This document shows positions 43,185-53,359 of a stretch of DNA of 64,000 nt, piece after piece (position 1 is the first letter of the stretch; each line of letters starts with the position of its first letter). This stretch comes from Aphrophora alni. Taxonomy: Eukaryota > Arthropoda > Insecta > Hemiptera > Aphrophoridae. The position numbers and the translations under genes were made by a program. The notes below the pieces were generated by a model. That model was given only the letters and a program-made list of their open reading frames with translations, had not been told where the DNA came from and searched no databases. The stretch lies in contig OY740765.1 in NCBI GenBank assembly GCA_963513935.1, positions 116,193,362 through 116,257,361 on the forward strand, given 5' to 3'.

Positions 43185-44435
43185 TCGCTTGTAGTAAGTA
43201 CGTGGTAATCCCGGGCTCTCTAACTGGATATACACTTTTTTTCATTTAGTCTTGGATTAAATTATTATAATAATTATATCTACTAGGGTATACATAATTA
43301 ATAAAAGTACAATCATCTTCCAATTCTAGTAATTTTCTTATTATTTATATTTGTAGACACGTTTCGGAGTTCTTACATCTTCGAGACTTAAATTAGTATT
43401 GGATTCGTCCGTTAAGAACACGGTAAATAAACCAAAGTAAATAATTCTGGAGGTGGAGCTCGGCGTATGCGGAGCCTGGAAAAATGTATACATAAACGTG
43501 TCCTTAAGGGACGAATCCAATACTAAACTAAGTATCGAAGATGGAGGAAGTAGGAAGATGCCACAACGCTAGGATCGGTAGAAGATTGTAATCAAATTAA
43601 TTGAATTAGATCTGTTTCATCTTTCTTATCAGGTCTCTCTTTACCAACTCTTGTTCTCTCCTGATAATGATGTTTATTCCACTAAGTCTTTATGTTATCT
43701 TCTTTTTTTATATGGCACTGATGACGGTTTTCGTTTTTAAGCAACAACAGCAACCAAATTTTATTGGCTAGAGCCTCCACTCGCTACACTCATGTTGGTG
43801 ACTCGGCCCTAACCAGAATCGTAACATTTTTATTTGCGTTCGGAAATGGAAATTACATTTTTAACAATAACTTGTCTATTTGTCATCGTACAGTTGTGGA
43901 GTTAGTATCATTACATCTAGAATTGAAAATTGCATATTATTTTTTATTTAATCCAATGCCTTGTAAATTGAATAACACACAAGATATGAACAAAAAACTA
44001 TTTAAAATAGTCACTATTTTGACAATTTCAATACGGTTTTTATGATTTTCAACAGGGTTTTATATGAGCACATTATAGTCACCTGTACCAAATTCTACAT
44101 CACTATATTAATATTAGTGGCCGCTATCGTGTTTACGTAGGCTTCTGACGACGGACGGACTGCATGTCGAAAACCACTTTTACTGTTTTCTCAGCCAGTG
44201 GAACGTGAAGGTCAGTCAAAACATGGAAGTCAACATTTTCTGATCCGAACTTCTTATACTGGATAAGTAAAATGGAAAAAAGGAACAACTTTACCACTCG
44301 AACACTTTAATAACTTCAGGGGTGAAAGAGATCAACAGTTGGTCAAGAGAAATAAAAGAGAGGGACCTAATGGAAAAAATTGTAGATCCAGCTAGACTCC
44401 TTCGGTATTGTCACACTATACGTGAGCCCCCGACA
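43185..44435. mobile_element. A-B-A composite foldback
   Basis: A(+) at 43190-43750 (split by Y), forward B at 43765-44275 (CCACTCGCTACACTCATG, TTTGTCATCGTACAG, GACGACGGACGGACTGCATG), then A(-) at 44281-44435 (CCACTCGAACACTTTAATAA to CCTTCGGTATTGTCACAC). Both ends are the 5' ends of A, flanked by CTTGTAGTAAGTACG and CGTGAGCCCCCGACAG. A thus acts as a long terminal inverted repeat. Confidence 0.65.
43262..43603. mobile_element. Family Y: foldback nested in family A
   Basis: About 342 bp interrupt A between TTGGATTAAAT and ATTAGATCTGTTTCATC; ATTAAAT/ATTAGAT look like a target duplication. Arms pair imperfectly: TTAGTATTGGATTCGTCC (43393) against GGACGAATCCAATACTAA (43509), extending outward for 100 bp or more. 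Reading outward on the minus strand, the left arm ends AACTCCGAAACGTGTC. Confidence 0.7.
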
Positions 44436-44559
44436 GCATTTTTCTCATTAAGGTGACAATGTTTTCACCATTACTTAGAATAGAGAAAGTTATGTGATTG
44501 TCTATTTTTATATTTTTGTGTTTTGATGTCACTGACGTATTTTTTTCTTTTTAATGTTT

Positions 44560-45410
44560 GATAACTTAAAATTTTTGGGACAGGTGCTATAACAAACTAA
44601 AATTACTCTTTCTTCATATCGGCTAGAACGTTTTTGATGAAATTTTACCTCTAAGAAACACTAAACGTATTTATCACAATTTCCAAAAAAACAATGCTGT
44701 AAGAAAACTATAACTTTTGAAATGTACGATATATTGAATCCAGATTTTGATCAACGTAAAGCGTTATTTTTAGAAATATTTTCCTGTATAGCAAACACCA
44801 TGACTTTATATTTTTAAAATGGCGACCGTTAAAAATGTTTAATGTCGAATATCACGCTAACTACTGATTTTACAAAAAACACAAAAAATATATGACTTAT
44901 TCAGGAAGTTGTATAGAGAAATTTATGTGAAGGTCAAAAAATCTACGTTGTGTGGTGGAATTCCAAATAAAAATTTTGCAAAAAAAAAAAAAATGAATGA
45001 TGTCTGTCTGTCATACGTGCAGTCCTCTACAGCCCAAACGTGTTAACTGATATTAATCATATTTCGTAGGTATGTGGATATATTAATAAACAATACTAAT
45101 ACATATTTTTATTTCCATTCTTTGGCTTACATTGCGCAAAAAAAGTTTTCGAAAATACAAACGACTCAGACATAATCAAAATTTGGGTAGTTATCATAAT
45201 GAAAAAAACAATATTACAGATTCTAACAATTTTGATCATTTTGCTTAAATGTAACGTCAAAGGACCTAAATAATATCTTTCTAAAAACGCCTATTCGTTA
45301 TCGAATAAAAATCGTCAATGAAATAGATAATATCTCAAAATCAGCTGTACATATCTCGTTCAAATTTGTATACAATGTGAACATTAATGACCCAAACCCG
45401 TTCACAAAAT
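44560..45410 (+). mobile_element. Family K fragments
   Basis: Partial copies in succession: TTTGATAACTTAAAATTTTT at 44558, then GATGTCTGTCTGTCATACG, CTCTACAGCCCAAACGTG (45023) and TCTCAAAATCAGCTGTACAT (45334). Confidence 0.5.
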
Positions 45411-45416
45411 CTCAAA

Positions 45417-45434
45417 TGTGTGTGTGTGTGTGTG
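45417..45434 (+). repeat. (TG)n microsatellite
   Basis: Nine uninterrupted TG units. Confidence 0.85.
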
Positions 45435-45676
45435 AAGGTTACTTTCATTTTTTTAAATATTTGTTAAAGCTTCTCAAAGCTTTATTAGTTAATATGTCAG
45501 TTTTGACTTACTTACATTATTTTATTTTCCACTTCTTTGATTGATTGTCTTGTGTATTAATTTCAATGTTCTACCCTTAGTATATCTTACATTTTTTATA
45601 GTTTTAACTACTCCTCCAAACACCCTTTACTATTTTTTCATCCCTCTTTCTTTTCCTTCTTTTTTTGTTTTTACAG

Positions 45677-45728
45677 TTACCACTAAACAGGCTTGCCTTA
45701 GAGGTTGCATAAGTTTATTCCTATCAAG
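45677..45728 (+). CDS. Candidate 52-nt internal exon
   Basis: A long pyrimidine tract (about 45620-45672) ends in TTTTTACAG at 45676, with TTTTAACTAC upstream as a possible branch site. The next 52 nt end ATCAAG before GTAAAT at 45729. Entered at phase 1, the exon reads TTKQACLRGCISLFLSR with no stop. No family was recognised and no flanking exon was found on this strand. In AT-rich DNA such a combination can arise by chance, but the 3' splice site is the strongest I see in the window. Confidence 0.35.
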
Positions 45729-45792
45729 GTAAATTTACGTTGGGTTATGGAAATATTGTATTATTCTATATTACAGTCGTTAAAATATTGTT

Positions 45793-45794
<2 letters not shown>

Positions 45795-45827
<33 letters not shown>
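45795..45827. repeat. (TA)n microsatellite
   Basis: About 16 uninterrupted TA units. Confidence 0.9.
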
Positions 45828-45945
45828 CTTGAGAGAATAAATATTTTCTTTTTTAAATTGGCGATAAAATAAATTTTTACCGTATTCATTAAAAGCTCAT
45901 TAAACAGGTTACGTTGAAGACCTGTTTATGGCACAAGTAAAGCAA

Positions 45946-45962
45946 GGTTAGGTTAGGTTAGG
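45946..45962 (+). repeat. Short TTAGG run
   Basis: Three GGTTA units, a minimal interstitial telomere-type sequence. Confidence 0.6.
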
Positions 45963-46014
45963 CTTTTATTTAAATATAAATTTCTATTTTTTTTTTTAAG
46001 AAGACGTCCACGGT

Positions 46015-47160
46015 TATTTTTACTTTTTGATTGGCAACTACAGAACTAACATATCTAGGATTATTTTGTATTTAGTTTTAGAGTAAGAAAGTTTCAATGT
46101 TTTTGCACTGTTTATTTTTATAACATTTAAACAGCTGCTAATAAGTTGGTAATAATTTTAAAAAAAAATGAACCATGTACCTCTTTATTAAATTTTAATT
46201 TTAAATTAAAACACGTTTATAAAAATTTTAAAAAAGCTAGTTTAAACGCCACCTTAATTGACATTTTTAGTGAAGGTTAGTTTTGGTTCTTTTTTATTTT
46301 GTTTTGAGGATGGATGAGTGAGAAAGTTTGTGCAATGTTTTTGCACTATTTTTAAGGACACAAATTTTGTCAATGTATTTTAAGGATACTATGTATATGT
46401 ATTGAAATAAAGGTTTTAATATAAAGAAACATTAAAAACAGACGATATTCTTAATTTTTTTAAAAATCATTTTTATATCACTGTTCAATATTATTTTATG
46501 ATTTATTTGATATTTTATTTTGTAAATTTTATCACAAAAATGGTGAAAAAAATATGAACTTACTTTCTCTCTTACACACAAAAAATCTTCAAAAATAAAT
46601 AATCAAAAAAAATAAAAGTGTCTCAATCATATTACATAGGTTTGAGACTGGCACGTATAAAAGAGACTAACAATTTTAGAATAGGTGCAATAAAAAATAA
46701 TAAGATTACGCTTTTCTCAAAATGTAGTCTCTAAGGACCCAAACAAAACTTATTGTATCTGATCTCATAAAAAAAAATCACATGTGAGTTATCGGAAAAA
46801 AAAATGAAAATTATAAAATATGTAATTTTTCAAAAGCTACTCAACCGATTTCGTTCAAATTTTAATGAAATGTGAAGATTGATTACGTGAACCCTTGTGC
46901 AAAATTGCGATTAGAAAATATACAGTTTACAAATAATTAGTTTAAAAAATATTTGACCGGTTTATTTAGACTATTAACACAGGGGAGCAAGTGTAGAACC
47001 TTATATATAATACATTTTGTTTAAGACGGCCTGCCATGGGTCATTTTCATTTGTTAATTGACAACTACCAAACTGAAATTTTTGGTAAATATTAATTTTG
47101 ATTCGTTTGTATTTGTTTCAATAAATTAGTCACGACAATAATTGATAAACTTTGTGAAAG
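46015..47160 (+). repeat. Alternating J and K repeats
   Basis: J copies at about 46020, 46260 and 47045 (GTGAGAAAGTTTGTGCAATG at 46316). A further block of about 500 bp (46400-46930), with AACATTAAAAACAGACGATA and CTAAGGACCCAAACAAAAC, recurs at 50040-50550. J and K here form one larger unit. Confidence 0.6.
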
Positions 47161-47293
47161 GTTCCCCAAAGAGCTTTGTTTCATGGTCAAATTAGGATGA
47201 GAGATTACTATTTTTTATTAGTTTGTAACTTATATTATGTAAACAAGATAGAATAAAACTCGAATACAAGATATCACAAAAATTACGTTTACT

Positions 47294-47338
47294 TAATCAA
47301 ACGCGTTTCAACGACAAAGTCGCCATCCTCAGTGATAC
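47294..47338 (-). ncRNA. Candidate hammerhead ribozyme in X1
   Basis: Same layout as in X2: helix I GUAUCA/UGAUUA (four of six pairs), CUGAGGA, helix II GGCGAC-UUU-GUCGUU, GAAA, C-GC-G and triplet GUU. Helix II is more stable than in X2 (A-U and G-C instead of wobbles), helix I is weaker. Confidence 0.5.
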
Positions 47339-47527
47339 ATAAGTTACAATAACTATACTATAACCAAACTAGCACTGCACCAACCCCAGTATTTATACAA
47401 AACTAAAGGGGCGTGGCATAAAGCTACTTTCTAATAAATAAGGCGTTAACAAGTGGCTAGCGACATTTTATAGTTTAACATCTAACTAATACAAATTCTA
47501 AATTAATTTATTACCTGACAATAGATT

Positions 47528-47880
47528 TTATATTTTACTTAGTATAGAACTTTGTATAGACCCTAATTCATTATTTACAGTTATAATATTACAGTATTTA
47601 TTAATATATAAAGTTTCCCACGCATCTATTGTGTTTAATTTAGTAACATTTTTCAACAACAGAGAGTTTTCTATTTTGAAATAATGTTTTTCCTCTAAAA
47701 AATGTTTAGACATAACTGATTTATCAGAACTATTATTTTTGTAGTTGGTAAAGTGTGTATCTTGTTCTTATCCTGACATTTCGTTTTGTTTGGCCTATAT
47801 ATTTTTTCGTAGGCCTACATATTTCACAATTTATACAATAAATTCCTGATTTATCTTGTTCTTGAATTTTATCTTTTGGA
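47528..47880 (-). pseudogene. GIY-YIG endonuclease domain of a Penelope-like element
   Basis: First frame: EQDKSGIYCINCEIC, then KKYIGQTKRNVRIRTRYTLY, giving the GIY (47846-47838) and YIG motifs at the expected spacing, and the catalytic arginine in TKRNVRIR. The CxxC between GIY and YIG is the Penelope-type insert. It stops at 47733. A one-base shift continues it as SDKSVMSKHFLEEKHYFK, IENSLLLKNVTKLNTIDAWE and a TLYINKY tail, ending at 47528; this contains the H..H and glutamate (WE) positions of the domain. One frameshift therefore separates two halves of a good domain. Confidence 0.8.
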
Positions 47881-47917
47881 TTTCTTATTTTTTATTCTTT
47901 ATCTGTAAGTCCGTTTT

Positions 47918-48157
47918 AAATAGAAATTTGTAACTAATCAATAAATTAGACCCGATTATTCATTCATTTTGTGATATTTTTCCCATATATTTCAATAAGT
48001 CTTTCAGAGCGCTTTGTTTAATAAATAAATAAGAATGACAGACTGCTTTTTTTGTTTTTTGTTATTTTATTTTTATTTTGTAATTTAATTGATGTAAACA
48101 AAATTTGTAATGGAGGAAACTATGTAAATCTTAATTGGAAATTTGAGGAAGATAGCA
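47918..48157 (+). mobile_element. LINE 3' end, copy a
   Basis: A block of about 240 bp closely matches 48218-48460. Translated, INKLDPIIHSFCDIFPIYF corresponds to the end of the LINE frame in copy b. It then enters a 3' UTR with GACAGACTGCTTTTTTTG and GTAAACAAAATTTGTAATGG. Confidence 0.65.
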
Positions 48158-48343
48158 ACCAACACATCTTTTGACACTTTAAGAATACATTTTAACAAAA
48201 TTTTTAATTTTTTTTCATATTCCTACTTAAATAGAAGTTTGCACTTAATCAATAAATTAGACCCGACAATTGATCCATTATGTGATAGTTTACCCATATT
48301 TTTCAAAAAGTCATACAGAGCACATTGTTTAATGAATAGTTAG
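48143..48343 (+). pseudogene. LINE ORF2 C-terminus, copy b
   Basis: The frame ends FFSYSYLNRSLHLINKLDPT, IDPLCDSLPIFFKKSYRAHC, LMNS-stop. The pattern (F.NRs...LN.L...ID....SL..FKK.......) is the typical end of Jockey/CR1-like reverse transcriptases. It is a 5'-truncated copy. Confidence 0.6.
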
Positions 48344-48476
48344 CGTGACAGACTGCTATTTGTGGTTTTTTGTTATTCTTTTATATTGCATTAGTTTGTA
48401 ACTTAATTTATGTAAACAAGATTTGTGAAGGAAGAAATTCTGTAACCCTTAATGGGAGTAAATAAATAAATAACTG
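48344..48476 (+). mobile_element. LINE 3' UTR and (AAAT)n tail, copy b
   Basis: About 110 bp of UTR after the stop lead to GGGAGTAAATAAATAAATAA at 48455-48474. A short simple tail in place of poly(A) fits CR1/Jockey-type retrotransposition. Confidence 0.65.
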
Positions 48477-48849
48477 AATTTGAGGAAATACATTTTTGGG
48501 CGCTTATTTTAACAAAATTTCTTCAAAATCTTTGTTTTTTTTTTTACCATACCAAAATACCGTATAAAGTATACGAAGTATTCCCATATACGATTTTTTT
48601 TTTAATTCGATCTATTTGTTTTTGAAAGTCTGCACACACAACAATTAAACTACTTTTAAATCTCATAAAATCTGTAAACTTATAATATCAACAAAAAACC
48701 CAAAATCGATTTTGAATCATCATAGTTTTTTACATGAGCAAATAAAATTAATTTAAAAAACACGTTCGTAGTTCTGAATCTTGGCTTGTTTGTGAAATAA
48801 AACCAATCTTGGACAATTATTGCTTACATAAGAAAAATAACAAACTTAC

Positions 48850-48872
48850 CTTTATTATTTAGTGATAAACAA
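48850..48872 (-). other. Possible 23-nt microexon
   Basis: Minus strand: TATTATTTTTATTCGCAG, then 23 nt (TTGTTTATC..AATAAAG), then GTAAGTTTG. Both splice sites are good. Joined at phase 1 to the exon at 49336 it gives a stop after four codons, so it would be a non-coding or poison exon, or chance. Confidence 0.25.
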
Positions 48873-49320
48873 CTGCGAATAAAAATAATACAATTTTGTC
48901 GAGGCGTTATTTACAAATTTACAATCGTACAATAAATAAAAACAGGTTAAGAATTCTGTCCATTAAATTTATCAGAACCCTTCTAACCCTGTATTTAACA
49001 TATTACTAACCCCCCCCCCGAAAAATAGAGTTTCAAAACTAAATAATACGAATCCAACCAATGGAAAATATTGTATTGATATGAAATCGCCTTCTAATTG
49101 CATTGTTTAGAACGATATTCCGAAACTAAAACACAGTATTACAGCCAACAACGTTTGCCAACAATTTAAACGTTTGTAATCAATAAAATCAAACGAAGAA
49201 AATAATTCTAATTAAGCAATCGTAATACAATTAGTAAGGAGTACTTTACTACGATTGTTATAATATTAAACAAATTTAAAACTATTTAAATAAGTATAAT
49301 TAATTTAATTATACACTTAC

Positions 49321-49336
49321 CATTGTCAACATCCAT
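49321..49336 (-). CDS. Candidate first coding exon (16 nt, start codon to splice donor)
   Basis: On the minus strand GTTTTACCATGG places ATG (49336-49334) in excellent context, then codes MDVDN plus one base and meets the consensus donor G/GTAAGTG at 49320. The intron would be phase 1. Upstream lie about 80 nt of plausible 5' UTR and a core promoter. The gene would extend to lower coordinates. No product can be named from five residues. Confidence 0.5.
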
Positions 49337-49530
49337 GGTAAAACACTACACATAATAATTAAGATTTCACTTTAAAACACTAACACATTCATGCGACGTC
49401 CTGTTGGGACGCTACTGCAGCATCTCCGTTGTACAATGTCTTTATATGTTTTACACTAGCGCCGCCTGGTAAAACCGACAACTAATACATGAGTTACCGC
49501 CAACTATTCGGCAATTTTCGAGTTCATTCG
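49337..49530 (-). promoter_or_regulatory. Candidate core promoter and 5' UTR
   Basis: Minus strand: TATA-like ACATATAAAG (49449-49440); 30 bp downstream, an initiator-like TGCAGTA centred on 49416; then a leader GTGTTAGTGTTTTAAAGTGA to the ATG at 49336. The 49380-49520 stretch is clearly less AT-rich than its surroundings and belongs to no repeat family. GGCGGCGCTAGTG lies just upstream of the TATA box. Confidence 0.5.
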
Positions 49531-49719
49531 GAATTCCATAGTAATTTATATTTGTTAGAAATTAATGATTGAAATGATGTTGCGATATATGATTTGAAAT
49601 AAGAATGTAATTTACAATGTCAAGATATTTTACAGTTTTGTGTATGTGTGTTTTTACATCATTACGGAGTTTGGAGCCGTTATAATTTTTTTCCGGCTGA
49701 TTTGATGTATACTGTATTC

Positions 49720-51375
49720 AAAAATGTGTTTTTAGATATCGGTCTGTCGTCGTACACTGATTTATAGCCCAAACGTGTGTTCTGATTTTAGTGAAATTTG
49801 GAACGTGGGCGAATTTATGTCATATATCGTGATTTTTTGAATAACTTAAAATTCAAAGCTGTCTTAAAAACACTCAAAATTACGGGTTTTCCAAAATCCG
49901 CTTTAGCGAATTGTAGCCTTTAAATACGCAAACAAAACGTATCGGTCGCCATCTATCCGAAATAACCTTCGTAAGTTATCAGTAAAAGAAAACAAAAAAC
50001 ATACAGTATATGTATTGAACTATATTTGACTTCTAAAGGTTTTACTATAAAGAAACATTAAAAACAGACGATATTCTTTTCTTCTTTTTTAAAAATCATT
50101 TTTATATCATTGTTCACTATTATTTTATGATTTATTTGATAATTTATTTTGTAAATTTTATCACAAAAATGGTGAAAAAAATATGAACTAACTTTCTCAC
50201 ACACACACTATCTTCAAAACTAAATACTCAACAAAAATAAAAGTGTCTCCATCATATTACAAGGTATTACTAACACGTTTAAAAAAAAATTAGAATAGGT
50301 TCCATGAAAAATAATAAAATTACGCTTTTCTCAAAATGTAGTCTCTAAGGACCCAAACAAAACTTATTGTATCTGATCTCATAAAAAATGTCATACAAGT
50401 TATCGGTAATAACAAAAAACTGCCATTAAAAAATACGTAATTTCTCAAAATCAGCTCTACCAATTTCGTTAACGTTTTGTCACAATGTGAACATTAATGA
50501 CCTAAACCCGTGTATAAAAAAGCAATTAAAAACATATTAGGGTTCAGGAATAATTGAACTCTAAATTTTTTGGTTGCTATCATTAAAAAATAAAAATTAC
50601 TACTTTCACAAAAACGATTTCCATCAAATTTTCCTGGCCTCTAATGACCCAAACTAAACGAATTGGTCGCCATCTCTCTAAAAATGTGGTTCGTGAATTA
50701 TCAGTAAAAAAAAAGGAGGAGGAGCCATGGGGGTGTTACAAAATATGTAGTTTCTCTAGATCTGCCGATTTAGTTCAAATTTTAGTGAAATGTGAAGATT
50801 AATGAACCAAACCCGTGCGCAAAATCGCAATCAAAAATATATTGCGACTAGACCTTAACTTAACCTAAAAAAAATAGATTTGAGAATAATTATAAAAACC
50901 AAATAAACCACCATCATTAAAAGTTCGATTTACGCTGAGAACTTATTTTATTTTTACCATGGTTTATTTTCACTTTGTGATCGACAACTACCGCACTGAC
51001 ATTTTTAGTGACGATTAATTACAATTCTTTCTTCTTTAGTTTTGGGAATGTGTGAGTAAGAAAATTTGTGCAGTGTTTTTTCAACATTTATTTAATGATG
51101 CTTATATGTTTATTTCTTTTTATTCTCTCTCTTGAAATTTGAATTATATGTTGAGTTTTTGGAGTTTCGAAGCCCCTTTGTTACCGAAAAAGTGATTTTT
51201 GGAATGATGCCACTCTGCCGCTTGTGCTCTTTAGCCCAAAAGAGTGATTTTTCAAATCCGATATCTTCAAAATTGGATTTTACTATTTTTGATCAAATTT
51301 GATTTCTAAAATGTAAACCCCAAATAAAACATTTCTTTAGTAGGTAGTCATCTTTCAAATAAAAGATTCAAGCAT
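49720..51375 (+). mobile_element. Cluster of family K and J copies
   Basis: At least four K units follow in the same direction, beginning near 49735, 50275, 50560 and 51150. Markers include GTCGCCATCTATCCGAAATA, AATTGGTCGCCATCTCTC, GTGAAATGTGAAGATTAATG and CACTCTGCCGCTTGTGCTC. A J copy (ATCGACAACTACCGCACTGA) lies at 50980. Confidence 0.6.
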
Positions 51376-51780
51376 GAGTTAAAAATCACACTACTTAGGC
51401 ATATAGGGGTATTTTGTAAACATGTATAGACAAGCAGACAGGCGCGTGAAGTTATAGGAATACTTAGTTTTACCAACATATTAATTTTTTCGTCAAATAA
51501 ACAAACATATAGCCTACATAAAAAAACTTTTCACCGAGAATTATATCGCCGCACGACCGCTCCGCCAAGCACATTTGTTCGAAAATTTGACTATAAGAAC
51601 CAAAACTAATCGTCATTCAGCAGTTGTCAGTCAACAAGAGGAAAAAAACCTTGGAAAGATTATTTATATATTTAAATAAGACATTAAACCTGCTCAAACA
51701 CGTCTACAGCGTAAATCGTAATTAATTAAAAGCAAGTTTTTAATGAAGCTCAAAGTTCTTTTTTGTTTTTTACCAATTAT
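51376..51780. other. Mostly unrecognised; L-like start
   Basis: 51380-51500 resembles the block near 36480-36540 (AATATATT..CGTCAAATAAACAAACAT). A GC-richer patch, TATCGCCGCACGACCGCTCC, is at 51546. Confidence 0.35.
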
Positions 51781-52240
51781 TTCTTAAGGCTATTATATTT
51801 CTACTTGCAATTTTGTACACTAGATTAAGCCATTATACTTCATACTTCGTTATAATTTGAACGAAATCGGTATATCCGATTTTGAAAATATCAATTTTAT
51901 AATCATTTCCACAAAGGATTTTTTTCTTTTCAATAATTCACTAACAGGTATTATTTGGCAACCAATACGTTTTATTTGGGTCTTTAGAGAAAACACTTGA
52001 GCAAAATTTGATCAAAATCGTTTCAGGGGATTTTGAGAACAATCGCAATTTTGTGTTTGTTGTTTTTTACGAAATCTAATAGGAAATTTTGAGTTTAAAA
52101 AAAATGGAAAACACATTCCGAAATGTGACCAAATATGCCAATTTACCAAAATTTTATTAAAATCTCTGCACGCAATTGGGCTGTAGACAACTAAGTGGAC
52201 ATACAACAGACATAATTCCAGTCTTTTTGGCACTCAGGGG
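51781..52240 (-). mobile_element. Family K, inverted
   Basis: On the minus strand: CCAAAAAGACTGGAATTATG, CAGCCCAATTGCGTGCAG, ATTTTGGTAAATTGGC and GACCCAAATAAAACGTATTG. The GTCTGTCGTATG part has become TTATGTCTGTTGTATGTCC. Confidence 0.6.
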
Positions 52241-52269
52241 ACATCGAATGAGAAGGAATTTTATTTATT

Positions 52270-52970
52270 TTTACAGACCCTGTATACGAAGTATATGATA
52301 GGTTTCGTGATCATAACAAAAATAGACCTCAGTTCTTCGACCGATCTTCACGTTTCATGGAAACGGAAAAAGTGATTTTCGACATGCCGTCCGACCGTCC
52401 GTCAACGTCAAAAACTACTAAAATAGGAACATGACATTTAATTATAATGTCCTTATGTAGAAACCTATTAAAATTCCGATGAAAATGTCAAAATTTCGGC
52501 CATTTTAAACAGTTTTTTGTTCATACATTTGTAGAAATTCGTAGATTTTAATTCTGGGTGCAATGGTTTTATCCCCACCTCTTTACGATGACAAATAGCG
52601 AAGTTATTGTCAAAAATGTAATTTCAAAAACTGACCTCCAAGAAAATGTAGTATATACCAATTCGTATAGTTACGAGATCCAGTAGCGGCGAGTTACCAA
52701 CACGAGGATAGCGAGAGAGGGTACAGAATCGAGGCATCACATCAGAGAACTGAATAGATAGCTAGACTAACGGCATGAAAGTATTGATGTACACATTTAT
52801 GAAGTTCACAAAACCTGCGTAACAACTATTTTAAACAAACACCCTATCGGTCAAGACCCATTGATCTACCAATTTAACATTTCCTACAACGACCAAAAAA
52901 TCAATTTTTGAGCATTACTTGTTTTCTCATGTTGGGGCTAGGTAAGTACCATGATGGCGACCAGAGTTTG
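52270..52970 (-). mobile_element. Family B, inverted, near full length
   Basis: CCGATCTTCACGTTTCATGG, GACATGCCGTCCGACCGTCC, TTTACGATGACAAATAGCG, GAGTTACCAACACGAGG, AGACCCATTGATCTACC and GGGGCTAGGTAAGTACCATG. With the forward copy at 53360 it makes a large inverted pair about 390 bp apart. Confidence 0.65.
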
Positions 52971-53359
52971 TTTTCGTGTTTAGTTTTGTGTATATAAGTA
53001 AATGCAGTGTTTTTTTTTCTACTGTCATAGAGCCATATCAGTAACATAGCGAATATTTTCAGAAGTCTAGAAATCGGAATCTAGTCACTTTTACTACGCT
53101 GAAGTTTTGTGATAAGGATATGACAAACATCGAACATTGTTAGGCTTACTTATATAACAAAGTTTAGTCTTATACATTATATAAGCTTAAGGCCACTCTG
53201 TAGGAAGTTTCAAAGTGTTATGATGTTACCATCCGTCACGGCGTTGACAGTAAATGATGACCATCCGACACTTTTAAATATTAACTTATTATTTCTTTCA
53301 AAATGTGACGCGGAAAGGAATAAGGAACTTATTGTCGGGAAAGTTCATTTTTTAGTACA

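Larger units (their letters stand above)
47240..47880 (-). mobile_element. Penelope-like retroelement 3' part (family X1)
   Basis: Minus strand: decayed GIY-YIG endonuclease domain (47880-47528), then about 190 bp of UTR and a hammerhead-like motif (47338-47294). The reverse transcriptase half is absent, the 5' truncation usual for these elements. The last 60 bp match the core of X2 at 30790-30836. Confidence 0.75.

Noticed and set aside
43764..44045. 93-codon open frame
   Set aside because: Entirely inside family B; other B copies carry stops and indels there.
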